DNA from: Massilia timonae CCUG 45783
Lineage (GTDB): Bacteria; Pseudomonadota; Gammaproteobacteria; Burkholderiales; Burkholderiaceae_D
Direction of reading: 5' to 3'
Length of the DNA: 64,000 bases
Assembly: GCF_000315425.1 (NCBI RefSeq)
Contig: NZ_JH992922.1
Location: forward strand, 885,967-949,966
The notes below the pieces were generated by a model. It did no database searches and was not told the DNA's origin. It worked only from the letters and a program-made list of their open reading frames with translations. Within the stretch, counting starts at the first letter, position 1; each line of letters starts with the position of its first letter. The translations under genes and the position numbers were made by a program. Below are positions 49,689-59,653 of this stretch, in pieces.

Positions 49689-51209
49689 ATGAACCTGCTC
49701 GATCAACTTGCCCAGACCGATATCGCCCCAGCCATGCTGGCGCAGGTTCGGGCGCTGTTCGAGCAACAGCAGGCGCAGCTGGCCGAGAAGGACTTCAAGA
49801 TCACGGCATTGACACACGAACTGGCCTACCTGAAGCGCATCCGCTATGGCAAGGCCAGCGAAGTGCTCACCGGCGAGCAGCGTTCGCTGTTCGAGGAAGC
49901 GGTCGACATGGACCTGGCCGCCATCGAGCAGGAGCTGGAGAATCAAGCCAGCGTCAAACCTGCGCGCAAGCGCGCCGGTCGTCAGGCACTGCCACCGGAA
50001 CTGCCACGCATCGAGCACCGCCACGAGCCCGAGTCGTGCGCTTGCGGTCAGTGCGGCGCCAACCTGGTCAAGATTGGCGAGGACGTCAGTGAGCAGCTCG
50101 ACGTGGAACCGGCGCGCTTCTTCGTGCACCGCCACATTCGCCCGCAATATGCTTGTCGCGCCTGCGAGACCGTGACGGCGGCGCCGGTGCCGCCAGCGGT
50201 GATCGACGGTGGCCTGGCCGCACCCGGCCTGCTGGCATGGGTTGCCGCCAGCAAGTACCTCGATCACCTGCCGCTGTACCGGATCGAGCAGATCGCCGCG
50301 CGCCAGGGCGTGCCGCTGGCGCGCTCGACACTGGCGCAGTGGATCGGGCGGATTGGCGTGGCCCTGCAGCCACTGGCCGAACGCCTGAGCGAGCTTCTGC
50401 GCCAGCGCAGCTGCCTGCATGCCGACGAAACGCCGGTGCGCCAGCTCGATCCTGGCAGCGGCAAGACCCGCCAAGCCTATTTATGGGCCTACCGCTCCGG
50501 CACTTGGGAGGATGGGCCACCGATCGTCGTCTTCGATTACCAGGAAAGCCGGGCCGGCAAGCACGCCCGCGATTTCCTTCAGGACTGGCGCGGCCACCTG
50601 ATGGTGGACGACTACGCCGGCTACAAAGCCCTGTTTGCCAATGGGCCGACCGAACTGGCGTGCCTGGCGCACATCCGTCGCAAATTCTTCGACCTGCACG
50701 CTGCCAGCAGCAGTCCTGTCGCCGACGAGGCGCTGCGCCGCATTGCGCAGTTGTACGCCATCGAGCAGGACGGCGCAGACACAACGCCGTCCGAACGGCT
50801 GGATCTGCGCCAGGCGCGCGCCGTGCCGGCGCTGGCCGATCTGCACGCCTGGCTGCTGTCGATGCAGCGCACCGTCGCCATCGGAAGTGGTACGGGCAAG
50901 GCCATCGAACACTCCCTCAAGCGCTGGAATGCCCTAGTGCGCTATGCCGATTCCGGCATCCTTCCGATCGACAACAACCCGGTCGAGAACGCGATCCGTC
51001 CCATCGCCATCGGTAAAAAGAACTGGCTGTTTGCCGGCTCTGAACGCGCCGGCCGCCGCGCCGCCGTCATCCAGAGCCTGTTTGCCACTGCCAAACTCAA
51101 CGGCCTGGACCCGGCACGCTGGCTCGCTGAGACACTTGAGAAACTGCCTACCTGCCCGAACAGCCGAATCGACTCGCTGCTGCCATTTTCGGACTCTACG
51201 CTGGCTTGA
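49689..51209 (+). CDS. tnpC: IS66 transposase TnpC
   Basis: This 506-residue DDE transposase has an N-terminal leucine-rich coiled coil (about 15-45) and a zinc-finger CACGQCG. The catalytic core is LHADETPVRQLD (D), LMVDDYAGYKALF (D) and NPVENAIRPIAIGKKNW (E). Intact. Confidence 0.96.
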   Translation: MNLLDQLAQTDIAPAMLAQVRALFEQQQAQLAEKDFKITALTHELAYLKRIRYGKASEVLTGEQRSLFEEAVDMDLAAIEQELENQASVKPARKRAGRQALPPELPRIEHRHEPESCACGQCGANLVKIGEDVSEQLDVEPARFFVHRHIRPQYACRACETVTAAPVPPAVIDGGLAAPGLLAWVAASKYLDHLPLYRIEQIAARQGVPLARSTLAQWIGRIGVALQPLAERLSELLRQRSCLHADETPVRQLDPGSGKTRQAYLWAYRSGTWEDGPPIVVFDYQESRAGKHARDFLQDWRGHLMVDDYAGYKALFANGPTELACLAHIRRKFFDLHAASSSPVADEALRRIAQLYAIEQDGADTTPSERLDLRQARAVPALADLHAWLLSMQRTVAIGSGTGKAIEHSLKRWNALVRYADSGILPIDNNPVENAIRPIAIGKKNWLFAGSERAGRRAAVIQSLFATAKLNGLDPARWLAETLEKLPTCPNSRIDSLLPFSDSTLA

Positions 51210-51556
51210 TTCCGCTGTGAAGGTGGAGCGGTTGGACGCTTACAGATCTCCAATGTGCACGCTTCCACATCCTCACCTATCCGCGGTCCGAGCATCTCGA
51301 TATGCGGGGGGATCCAGGCAGACAAATTGAACGGGGCGCAGTTGAATAACTCCTGGAAAGTGGCGGTCGGTGTCCCGTTACAGCTCAGTATATGAAACCG
51401 CCCGACAACGGAAATGATTGCTTCATCTGGCAAGGACGGCGCGACGAGGCAATGCTCAGGCCCAGTTGTTGCAAGAGATATAGGCGTATCACTCTGCAGC
51501 AGGTGCCGGTCGTGACTTGGTTGCACCAGAGAATCGGATGATATTCTTGTTGCCAT

Positions 51557-51714
51557 GACGGTCCCGCTGCCCTATCGGACGAGCACTAGGCTCGCTGTGC
51601 TTGTTCTTACTTTAGGCTGCGCAGCGGTTGGGGACAAGGGTCCTCGAGTGGTTGGAACTGAAATCGGCTACTGATGGCCGCAGACTACAGTTTCAAGCGT
51701 CTGCGCGCACGTGG
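51557..51714. other. Spacer upstream of tniQ2
   Basis: No gene seen. It must contain the promoter of the second TniQ gene (minus strand). The stretch 51854-51930 on the other side of the end, which should hold the proximal end of a second element if one exists, shows no clear TnsB-type box. Confidence 0.4.
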
Positions 51715-51853
51715 TTTGACAAACATTGATGGCACATCAACAGAGCACTCTACCGCCGCAGAGCTAGATTTGACAAACATTGACGAATCAGTAACATACC
51801 TAAGCTGTTGATTTTACAGGTGCGGATTTGACAAACATAATTTTGCTCTCTCA
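51715..51853. repeat. Distal (left) end of Tn7-like element A
   Basis: Three copies of TTTGACAAACAT stand at 51715, 51769 and 51827, spaced 54 and 58 bases. They are the reverse complement of the boxes beside glmS. The outermost box continues into TAATTTTGCTCTCTCA (ending 51853), which mirrors TGACAGAATCAAATTA at 13622. The spaced arrangement matches the Tn7 left end. Confidence 0.8.
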
Positions 51854-53327
51854 AGTGGTGCTTAAAGCACTTTGGGTGATGTTGTCGTTCGTGATAGTGT
51901 TCTTTCTTTTCTGCATCAAGGACGGGAAGGATGTACATCAGCGAACTGACGGTTGAGGGGTTCCGCGCATTTAATCAGCCATTTACCGTGAAGTTGAACA
52001 AAGGTCTGACGGTAATGGTTGGCGAAAACGGTGCCGGCAAGACTGGCGTCATTAGTGCGCTGCGGCAGTTGTTCGTTGATTCGGAAGCTGGGCGTTACGC
52101 TGTGGACGATCAGGACTTCCACCTCGGTTTTGCTGTAGGTGACGCACGCGCGCAAAGCTTTAAGGTCTCCGCGACATTTTCCGCTTTAGACATGGCCGAG
52201 AAACTAGCTTTCATGGCTTGGGAAGATATCGATCACAACACCAAACTACATCTGCACGTCGAGACCCGTGAATACCGTGCCCGGCCTAAGCGGTCGCTAT
52301 GGGCCGGCAAGACTAAGGCCACGGTGGAGCCGGAGGTCCTCGACCTGATCCGCTGTATTTACTTGCCGCCGCTACGCGACGCGGAAGAGAAACTGTCGAA
52401 CGGCTCGCGGTCCCGACTTGCGAAGCTGCTGAAGGTCATCTGCAAGAAGGACTTGTTGAAGCACGAGGATGATGGCACGGATCATCCTCTGGTCGCGAAA
52501 GTAAAGGAGTTCAACAAAGAGCTAGCGGAGTGCGACGATTACGAGATCAAGAAGGCCAATGCGCTGATTTCGGATAGCTTGAAGAAGGCGATCGGGGAAA
52601 GCCTAGCGCAGGGTACGCGCATCCAGTTTTCGGAAAGTGATTTCTCGCGAATCGTTGAGAGCTTGCGTTTGCTGTACTTCCCGGACTTGTCCGCGGTGGA
52701 CACTAGCCAATTCCGCAGCCTGAATGAAAACAGCTTGGGCTACAACAATCTGATCTACATTGCCTCGATCCTGGCTGAGCTGCATCTCGAATCTAAGCTT
52801 CCTGACCAGGACAACGGCCTCTTCCATCTCTTGCTGATTGAAGAGCCAGAGGCGCATTTGCATCCGCAGCTGCAAACGCGCCTTCTGAAGTATCTGGCTG
52901 ACACGGCGCAGGAAACTGGGGTTCAGGTCATCGTGACCACGCATTCTACCGTGCTTGCCTCGGCAGTGCCGATGCATGCCATTGTGCACATGACCGCCGG
53001 AGCACCGCCTGTCGCGACCCGTCTAGCCGAGTGCGGTCTCCCGGATAAGAGTGAACGCTTCGTGAACCGATGGTTGGATGTTACCAAGTCCAACCTGCTG
53101 TTTGCGCGCGGCCTGATGTTTGTGGAGGGCATCGCTGAAGCGATTTTACTGCCGGAATTGGCGAAGCTTGTGCTGAAAGCACAGCCTATAGGAAAGCAAA
53201 CTTTGCATGACCTGGGGGTGAGTGCGATCAATCTCAATGGCATCTACTTCAAGCACTTCATGCAGCTGCGGAACGTGTCAATGAATTTGAAACACCTGGT
53301 GGAATGATGAGAGTCTAACTCTCTTGT

Positions 53328-54347
53328 TCAGGCTGCTTTTTTCTCCGTGACTGGTGGATTGATCCATGCCGCTGTCGGCAATTTGGTCTGTCGTGGTACG
53401 CAGTGCTTGAAGCGGCCCGGCGTGCGTTGGTAGGCGCTTTCAAGCGTTGCCTGGCGCAGCTTGCGGATCTCGGCGGCACGGCCGGCATGGACGCTTTCCG
53501 GGGTCATCATGCCGATGCCGGAATGGCGGTGCTGCTGGTTGTACCAGGTGAAGAAGGCTGCGCAGTGGGCGCGTGCGTCAGCGAGCGAGCCAAAGCGCGC
53601 CGGGAAGCCGGGCCGGTACTTCAAGGTCTTGAATTGCGCCTCGGAATACGGGTTGTCATCCGAAACGTAAGGGCGGCTATGCGATTTGGCGATGCCCAGA
53701 TCGCTCAGCAGCGTAGCGACCGGCTTGGAGCGCATGCTGCTGCCGCGATCGGCATGCAGGGTCAAGGTACCAGGCGCGATATTTTCCTTTGCGGCGCTGT
53801 CGGCGATCAGCTGTTCGGCCAGTTCGGCGGTCTCCCGTTCGGCCACCATCCAGCCGACGACGTAGCGGCTGAAGATGTCGAGGATGACGTACAGGTGGAA
53901 ACAGGTGCCCCGGACCGGTCCCTTGAGTTTGGTGATGTCCCAGCTCCACACCTGGTTTGGTGCGACGGCCAGCAGTTCCGGCTTGGTGTACTCCGGATGG
54001 CGCAACTGGTTACGGCGTTCGCGCACGGCAGCGCAGCCTTGTAGCAGGCGGTACATCGTGCGTACCGACGCCACATAGCGCCCTTCGTCGAGCAGTTGAG
54101 CGTGGATGGCGGCCGGCGCACAATTGGCAAAGCGTGGGCTGTTGAGCACCTCCAGCACGACACGCCGCTCATGCTCGGACAACGCGAGCGGTGGCCGTCG
54201 GGCTGGCGCAGCCGGCGTCACGGGCGCTAACGAACCAGGTCGTTGCGCGGTGCGATGGCGATATAGTGCGCTGCGCGGCAATTGCAATGCGCGGCAGGCT
54301 GCGGCCACGCCAACTTCGCCGGCGAGGTGATTGGCGGCGCTGATCAC
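53328..54347 (-). CDS. IS-A transposase OrfB (copy 2)
   Basis: This 339-residue DDE integrase is identical in translation to the frame at 23,313. Intact. Confidence 0.95.
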   Translation of the reverse strand: MISAANHLAGEVGVAAACRALQLPRSALYRHRTAQRPGSLAPVTPAAPARRPPLALSEHERRVVLEVLNSPRFANCAPAAIHAQLLDEGRYVASVRTMYRLLQGCAAVRERRNQLRHPEYTKPELLAVAPNQVWSWDITKLKGPVRGTCFHLYVILDIFSRYVVGWMVAERETAELAEQLIADSAAKENIAPGTLTLHADRGSSMRSKPVATLLSDLGIAKSHSRPYVSDDNPYSEAQFKTLKYRPGFPARFGSLADARAHCAAFFTWYNQQHRHSGIGMMTPESVHAGRAAEIRKLRQATLESAYQRTPGRFKHCVPRQTKLPTAAWINPPVTEKKAA

Positions 54348-54793
54348 TTCGGCTCGCTCGGCGTGTCGGCCGTACTCAGCCCCAGCAGGGTGGAAAGTTT
54401 TTTTTGGACGTCAATGATCAGGTCGGCCTTGGCCAACTTGTCTCGCAGGCGCGCCACCTCTGCCTCCAGGTCGCGCACCTTGCGGTCCTGAGCAGCAGCT
54501 AGGTCGACCTTTGGGCCACGCTTGCGCGCGAGGACTTGAGAGGCCGCAGCGGCCTGGCGTTGCTTGCGCCAAGTGGCCAGATGGGACGAATAAATGCCTT
54601 CGCGGCGGAGCAAGGCACCGATGTCGCCAGGCGCCTGGCAGGAGTCGGCAGCGGCAAGAATGCGCAGCTTCTCGGCGTTGGAAAACGTGCGTCGCTTGGC
54701 GACCGGGACGACCTCGGGATCGGGACGGTCCACTGGCGTGGCTGGGCTGCTGGGTTCGACAGAATTGCTGATTTGATGCTTTCGGCTGTGCAT
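54344..54793 (-). CDS. IS-A transposase OrfA (copy 2)
   Basis: This 149-residue DNA-binding subunit is identical in translation to the frame at 24,329. Intact. Confidence 0.93.
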   Translation of the reverse strand: MHSRKHQISNSVEPSSPATPVDRPDPEVVPVAKRRTFSNAEKLRILAAADSCQAPGDIGALLRREGIYSSHLATWRKQRQAAAASQVLARKRGPKVDLAAAQDRKVRDLEAEVARLRDKLAKADLIIDVQKKLSTLLGLSTADTPSEPK

Positions 54794-55417
54794 GTTGGGG
54801 ACCTACCGCTGTACTCTAAATTAATCGGGTAGGTGTCTCAAGTTATATTGGCACAGGGGGCTGTTCTGCAATATCGATCCCGCTGTGCCCGGCGCTAACA
54901 TACCAGTACGTTGTGCCGGACTGACCGATCTTGATCCTCCCAAGACGGAAACAATGAACATTGGCGGCAAGGACGTAGTGGTAAATGTCAAACCGCATGC
55001 AGGGAACCTTCGCAAGGGAACCAATCACGCCCTGGAGTTGATCCCTGAAATCGCTACGTCTGTACATGCGCGCCTTTTTGTCGGTTTGTACAAGACCTTC
55101 GAGTACGACTTGGCCATGGAGGGAGGAAACATTAGGCCGATGGCTAAGGTTATGCATGACGAGTGGGAGACGAACGGGAAGAATAAGCAGCGCTTGGCGG
55201 AGCTGTGCGACCCGAAGACTGATTGGGCGGTAGCCAATCCCGCGGAGAAGGCGGATGCCGCGTTCGAGCTGCTGGAACTGATCGAGAACGGCGACATGGG
55301 GAAGGGGCTGTTCGCGCAACTGCTCGCTGACGCGGTCGCGAATGGTACTGCTGAGCTTGTGGTTCCGAACTACATCGCAGATGCGATCAAGTGGAGTTGC
55401 AAGCTCTGAGGCCTACA

Positions 55418-57184
55418 ATGACCGATTTTTCCAAAGAACAGATTGCCTACGTCGAAGAACCGCTGGCCCATAACGTCTACCTGCGTGCATGCCCCGGCAG
55501 TGGAAAGACCGAAGTCATTGCCGCGAAAGTTGCTAAGGAAATGCGCGAGTGGCTGCATTTCCCGGCGGGGATCGCCGTGCTGTCATTCTCGCGCAGCGCA
55601 ACGGGTGAACTGGTCGAACGCATCGCATTGGCCCGGCGCGGCGGCCGCAGCACTTTTCCGCATTTCGTGGGTACGGTGGACAGCTTTTTCCTGAAGCTGA
55701 TTGTCAACCCGCTTGCCCACCGATTGACGGGTTACAAGGGGCGCGACGAGGATTTTGCGATACGTGTTGTGGATGAGAAAGCGGTCTGCTTCCATCGGAC
55801 AAAGTACAAGATCGACCATGAGCACATCCCAGCCAATCGTTTCGACTGGGACCCAGCTGCGGACCGGTTCGTGTTTCGGCATCCCGTGCCCGCCAAGCAG
55901 CGGGCGCTGAATGCACTGAAATTGGAAAAGTACCAGCTCGAGGATCTCGCCGCAGCGAAGGCAGCCTTCAATTCCAATGGTTTCGCTACCTATAAGGATG
56001 TGGAGCGGTTGGCTCTGGAGATCCTGAGTAGTGAGCAGTTTAACGAGCATGTGTACCGCTTAGTAGCACGGTACCCGCATATCATGGTCGACGAGTGCCA
56101 AGACCTGTCGGCGGATCAAATTGCGATCTTTGCGCAACTTGCGGGGAGAGGGGTGACCTTCCACCTCATCGGCGATCTGGAGCAAGCGATCTATTTGTTC
56201 AGGAATTGCAAACCGGACGACGTCGCGGAATTCGTGCGCGCTCTGGATTGCAAAGAAATGCTGTTGCGGCGGAATTTTCGCAGCGGGCAAAGTATCGTCA
56301 ACCTGCATGGCGCACTTGTCAAAGCCGATAAGATCACAGGGCAAGCAAATTACGCTGAAGCAACGTGTTACCTCGTGGAGTACCGGGATTGCCCAAGTGA
56401 GGCACTGGGGATTTTTGACGAGCTGGCGGCAGACCATGCGCGGTCTGTGATCGTGGCGCGTGGGCACAGTACGCTGCACAGGATGCGCGTGGGCGAAGCG
56501 GCACAGGGCGCGGTACAAGGGCTTGCTGCAGCCATTGCGAGCTTCGCGCGCGGGCGTGCCGGTGATTTGCATGAGGCCTTGTCCGCATTTGCCGGGTACT
56601 TGGCAGAGGAATGCATCCAGCAGGATACTTTGGGGGAAGACGCCTTCTGCCGGCCTGTGGAAATGCAGTCGGCATTGGATTGGCACCGATTTCTTTCTGA
56701 CTGCTTGTCCGTGCTTGTTGAGGCGGGTTTGGCAGAGCAGTCCCTTACTTGGTCGGCCTGGTGTGCTTTGCACAAGAAGGCGCTTGCTACCTTGGCGACA
56801 GTACCGTGTCCAAATGCTGAGTGCGAGAGCGTTCACAGAGCACTCATGGCGCGGCAGCATCGGGCCCCCTCGGGACTGGGCGCGGCCTTGGTGGGAGCGG
56901 TGATTGCACCCGGAAGTCCGCGTTCAGCCAAACGCCGGCTGGCGACCATTCACGAAGTGAAAGGGGAAACCCATGACTTGACCATGCTTGTGTCGAGCAG
57001 CCGGCAGGGCGAGCAAGCACACTGGAAGGAGTGGGTGGGTAATCCCGCATCCGAGGCGGCCCGATTGGCTTATGTCGCTTCCTCACGGCCGCGTCACATC
57101 CTGATCTGGGCGGTTAAGACGTTGAAAAAGAATGAACGAGAGGCTTTGATGCTGCTGGGTTTCCATAAATCTCTGCAGCTCTGA
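55418..57184 (+). CDS. gajB: Gabija GajB (UvrD/PcrA-like helicase)
   Basis: This 588-residue superfamily-1 helicase shows the motifs ACPGSGKTEVIAAK (I), GTVDSFFLKL (Ia/Ib), IMVDECQDLS (II), HLIGDLEQAIY (III), LRRNFRSGQ (IV), TIHEVKGETHD (V) and AYVASSRPRHIL (VI). GajB senses DNA ends or nucleotide use and partners GajA. I placed the start at ATG 55418 (MTDFSKEQ), 8 bases after the gajA stop; an earlier frame start at 55391 overlaps gajA. The gene is intact, but its partner is broken. It is a little longer than typical GajB. Confidence 0.9.
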   Translation: MTDFSKEQIAYVEEPLAHNVYLRACPGSGKTEVIAAKVAKEMREWLHFPAGIAVLSFSRSATGELVERIALARRGGRSTFPHFVGTVDSFFLKLIVNPLAHRLTGYKGRDEDFAIRVVDEKAVCFHRTKYKIDHEHIPANRFDWDPAADRFVFRHPVPAKQRALNALKLEKYQLEDLAAAKAAFNSNGFATYKDVERLALEILSSEQFNEHVYRLVARYPHIMVDECQDLSADQIAIFAQLAGRGVTFHLIGDLEQAIYLFRNCKPDDVAEFVRALDCKEMLLRRNFRSGQSIVNLHGALVKADKITGQANYAEATCYLVEYRDCPSEALGIFDELAADHARSVIVARGHSTLHRMRVGEAAQGAVQGLAAAIASFARGRAGDLHEALSAFAGYLAEECIQQDTLGEDAFCRPVEMQSALDWHRFLSDCLSVLVEAGLAEQSLTWSAWCALHKKALATLATVPCPNAECESVHRALMARQHRAPSGLGAALVGAVIAPGSPRSAKRRLATIHEVKGETHDLTMLVSSSRQGEQAHWKEWVGNPASEAARLAYVASSRPRHILIWAVKTLKKNEREALMLLGFHKSLQL

Positions 57185-57303
57185 GTTCCATCACTAGCTG
57201 CGCTTGCTCCCCGCGCGATCGATTACTAGCCAGTTTTGCTCTGTCGGACAGTAGGTATTTTTACTTCTACTTGTCCGCCTTTACTGCATGCGACTTAGAG
57301 CGC

Positions 57304-58101
57304 CTAACAAAACCTCTCGAAATACCGCCAACAGATGAGCGAGCAGGCAAGCGACAGGAATGCCTGATGGATGTCTGCTCGCCGCTCGTACCGGATGCGC
57401 AATCTGCGGAAGCGGTGCAGCCAACCCAAGGTTCGCTTGACGAGCCAACGCCACCGTCCAAGCTTTTCGCGCGACTCTACACCATAGCGCGCGATGCGAG
57501 CGGCGATGCCCCGACTGCGCAGCCAAGCCCGATGGGCTCTCGAAGCGTACGCTCGGTCAGCATGCAACTTACCTGGGCGTTTGCGGGCACGGCCAGCCAA
57601 CCCTTTCATTGCCGGGATCGACTCTACCAACGGGATGAGGAAACGCGAGTCATGTACTTGGGCGCCCGACATCTGAGCCACCAGCGGAAGCACACGCCCA
57701 TCGACCAGCAAATGGTGTTTGCTTCTAAGTTTGCCGCAATCGGTTGGGTTTCGGCCTGTGTGCTCGCCCCCGGCAGGTGCCGGTACGCTTGCAGCGTCAA
57801 CGCAAGCTCGATCCCACATTATCTGGTCGTGCTCTCGGAGCCGTCGAAGAATCGCCGCGTGGATACGCTGCCAAACGCCGGCTAGCATCCATTTATGAAG
57901 GCGACGCCAGCATGTCATGCCACTGCCGAGTTCGCGCGGCAAGTACTCCCACGGTATTCCAGTCTTGAGAACAATCAGGATTCCGGTCAGGGCGGCGCGA
58001 TCATCGATGCGCGGGCGGTTGCCTTTCGGCGATGGGCTATGGGTCGGAAGATGAGCTGCTATTAGCAACTACAGGTCTTCGGGAAGAAGTGCACGGGCCA
58101 T
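57304..58101 (-). pseudogene. IS5-family (IS427-like) transposase with nonsense codon
   Basis: The frame begins MARALLPEDL and then meets TAG (58071-58069) where the family has tryptophan. It continues open as LLIAAHLPTHSP... to RYFERFC at 57304. The core has RACVDAASVPAPAGG (D), KLHADRAYASRAHR (D) and RWLVKRTLGWLHRFRRL (E replaced or shifted region). One TGG to TAG change explains the break. A restart at TTG 58068 would lose only the first 11 residues. Confidence 0.8.
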
Positions 58102-58208
58102 GGCATCAGTTCGTCTACGAACACGGACGCCATGTTAGTGCCCTGACTGGACCAGCGTACGTCCGCTATCGACCCAAAGCGGACATTGCCTCTGCCGGAG
58201 TCAGTTCT

Positions 58209-59444
58209 TTAGGAATCGGGTTTCGGGCTGTCTGGCCTAACCGATCCGTCATCGAAATCCATTGTGTCTGGATCAGGGTCGGATGCCAGCGGTGTTCCCA
58301 TAAACTTCAGCCACGCGAAACCTACTAGCCCGGCCGTGAGGGACGCTAGCAGGATTGCCATCTTTGAGGAAGTGATCACGCCGGCTTCTCCGGTATAAGC
58401 CAGGTTGGTGATAAAAATCGACATCGTGAAGCCGATGCCGCCAAGCAGGCCTGCGCCCAGCACATGACGCCACGCGAGGTCGAGCGGCAGGCGGCAGATG
58501 CCGAGCGAGACGGCGGCGAAGCTGAAGAGCAGGATGCCGATTGGCTTGCCGACGATCAGTCCAAGCAGGATGCCGAGGCTGTTGGCCGACAAGAGTTCTT
58601 CAGCCCAGCCTGCGCCGACGACAATCCCCGTATTTGCCAAGGCGAACACGGGCAGAATAAGGAAGGCGACTGGCGTGTGCAACGCATTCTCCAGGCGATG
58701 CGAGGGAGACTCGGCATCATCTTGCTTAGCCGAGTAAGGAATGGCAAAGGCTAGCAGCACCCCAGCGACAGTCGCGTGTACGCCGGACTTGAGCATCAAG
58801 AACCACATCAGCGCGCCACCCAGCAGGTATGGCACGAGCGCCATGATGCGTAGCACGCGGTTCATCAGGATCAGGATCGCAAAGACACCAAGTGCGGCCA
58901 GCAGGTAGAGGAAGGAAAACTCTGCCGTGTAGAACACGGCGATAACGATAATCGCGCCAAGATCGTCCATAACGGCGAGCGCGGTCAGAAAAATCTTGAG
59001 GGAAGCCGGTACCCCGCTGCCGAGCAGGCTCAGCACTCCTAGTGCGAATGCAATGTCGGTCGCCATCGGGATGCCGATGCCTGCCTGGGTAATTGTCCCA
59101 CCATTGAACATGAAGTGGATGAGCGCCGGAATGGTGAGGCCACCTACAGCGGCCATGATCGGCAGCATGGCATTCCTGATGTCGGACAGTTCGCCGTTAT
59201 ACAGTTCGCGTTCAAGCTCCAGGCCGATGAGCAGAAAGAAAATCGCCATCAGCGCATCGTTCACCCAGTGCTCGATGCTCAGGCCCCCAACATACTGGTG
59301 CCAGAATCCAAGATAGCCCTTCCCCCACGGGGAATTGGCGATGATCAGCGAAGCCAGTGTGCAGAGGATCAGGAGGACTGCCCCCGCCTTGCCGGAATGG
59401 GCAAACTGCTTGAACGTGGCCGATAGTCGCTTTTCAACACGCAT
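58209..59444 (-). CDS. nhaA: Na+/H+ antiporter NhaA
   Basis: NhaA exchanges cytoplasmic sodium for two protons and controls pH and salt. The 411-residue protein has twelve hydrophobic segments. It contains the ion-binding pair of aspartates in AVMDDLGAIIVIAVF (about residue 165-166), GIPMATDIAFALGVLSLLG before it, and GGIGFTMSIFITNLAYTG near the end. The C-terminal tail is acidic and soluble. The next gene upstream on the same strand is sulP, 209 bases away. Confidence 0.96.
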   Translation of the reverse strand: MRVEKRLSATFKQFAHSGKAGAVLLILCTLASLIIANSPWGKGYLGFWHQYVGGLSIEHWVNDALMAIFFLLIGLELERELYNGELSDIRNAMLPIMAAVGGLTIPALIHFMFNGGTITQAGIGIPMATDIAFALGVLSLLGSGVPASLKIFLTALAVMDDLGAIIVIAVFYTAEFSFLYLLAALGVFAILILMNRVLRIMALVPYLLGGALMWFLMLKSGVHATVAGVLLAFAIPYSAKQDDAESPSHRLENALHTPVAFLILPVFALANTGIVVGAGWAEELLSANSLGILLGLIVGKPIGILLFSFAAVSLGICRLPLDLAWRHVLGAGLLGGIGFTMSIFITNLAYTGEAGVITSSKMAILLASLTAGLVGFAWLKFMGTPLASDPDPDTMDFDDGSVRPDSPKPDS

Positions 59445-59524
59445 TTTTCTTCTCCGCCTTTGTTTGTGTGGTTTTACGGCTTGGCTGGCGATATTAGCCT
59501 ACTGGAAGTAGTCAACGCACACTC

Positions 59525-59570
59525 TTGGATGTCTGCTTTTGGCCGAAGCGGGCCGTTCGGCTCAGCATAG
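59525..59570. repeat. Dispersed intergenic repeat of the TCTGCTT-GGCCGAA class
   Basis: TGTCTGCTTTTGGCCGAAGC here, a near-identical segment at 61474, and shorter relatives at 58158-58190 (CGTCCGCTATCGACCCAAAG) and 59,620-59,640 belong to a family of intergenic repeats that produce spurious frames such as FWPKRAV. They are not genes. Confidence 0.5.
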
Positions 59571-59653
59571 CACCTCACCCGGCTAGAAATTGCAGGCCGT
59601 CACAAAGGGCAGCAGGCGACCGCAAGCGGACATTCCCAGACGGGTTGCCGAGG

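Larger units (their letters stand above)
48921..51243 (+). mobile_element. IS66-family insertion sequence, 2323 bp
   Basis: The ends GTAAGCGTGCAGCCCAACC (left) and GTAAGCGTCCAACC (right, read inward) carry the IS66 terminus GTAAGCG. The 8-bp duplication AGATCTCC is at 48913-48920 and 51244-51251. It encodes TnpA, TnpB and TnpC. Confidence 0.96.
47429..51556 (-). pseudogene. TnsD/TniQ-family target selector 2, split by IS66
   Basis: The pieces 51556-51244 and 48912-47429 rejoin in frame (599 codons) as CTLEILRSHTLYPLLAIF after removal of IS66 and one AGATCTCC. The N-terminus is a TniQ domain (DEAIISVVGRFHILSCNG; FQELFNCAPFNLSAW). The zinc motif is LCLECLRED...EVCSRHG. The C-terminal half contains helix-turn-helix units (KVTINRLAKDTGWNPAALDRH). 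It is 598 residues, like the selector at 30,063, but the sequence is clearly different. It sits next to the distal end of element A, opposite in orientation to tnsABCD. Confidence 0.82.
53269..54860 (-). mobile_element. IS-A copy 2, IS3 family, 1592 bp
   Basis: It has the same ends and length as the copy at 23,254. The 3-bp duplication CTG is at 53266-53268 and 54861-54863. Orientation is the same as copy 1. Confidence 0.95.
51931..55409 (+). pseudogene. gajA: Gabija GajA (OLD-family ATPase/TOPRIM nuclease) split by IS-A
   Basis: The pieces 51931-53268 and 54864-55409 rejoin in frame (about 627 residues) with one CTG duplication removed. The ABC-type ATPase half has Walker A GENGAGKTG (about 32-40), the signature/Walker B LLLIEEPEAHLHPQLQ and the H-loop VTTHSTVLAS. 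The TOPRIM half has FVEGIAEAILLPELAKL (catalytic Glu) and, after the IS, LTDLDPPK (DxD). The IS separates the Glu from the DxD, so the present product (about 458 residues plus IS tail) lacks a complete nuclease. GajA normally cuts phage DNA when nucleotide levels fall. Confidence 0.87.

Noticed and set aside
47429..51556. CRISPR-associated transposon (CAST) because of the extra TniQ
   Set aside because: There are no Cascade, Cas12k or repeat-spacer arrays anywhere in the window; both TniQ proteins are long TnsD-type.
51715..51840. CRISPR array from the three TTTGACAAACAT repeats
   Set aside because: The repeats are only 12 bp, there are only three copies, and their inverted counterparts lie at the other transposon end; they are TnsB-type sites.
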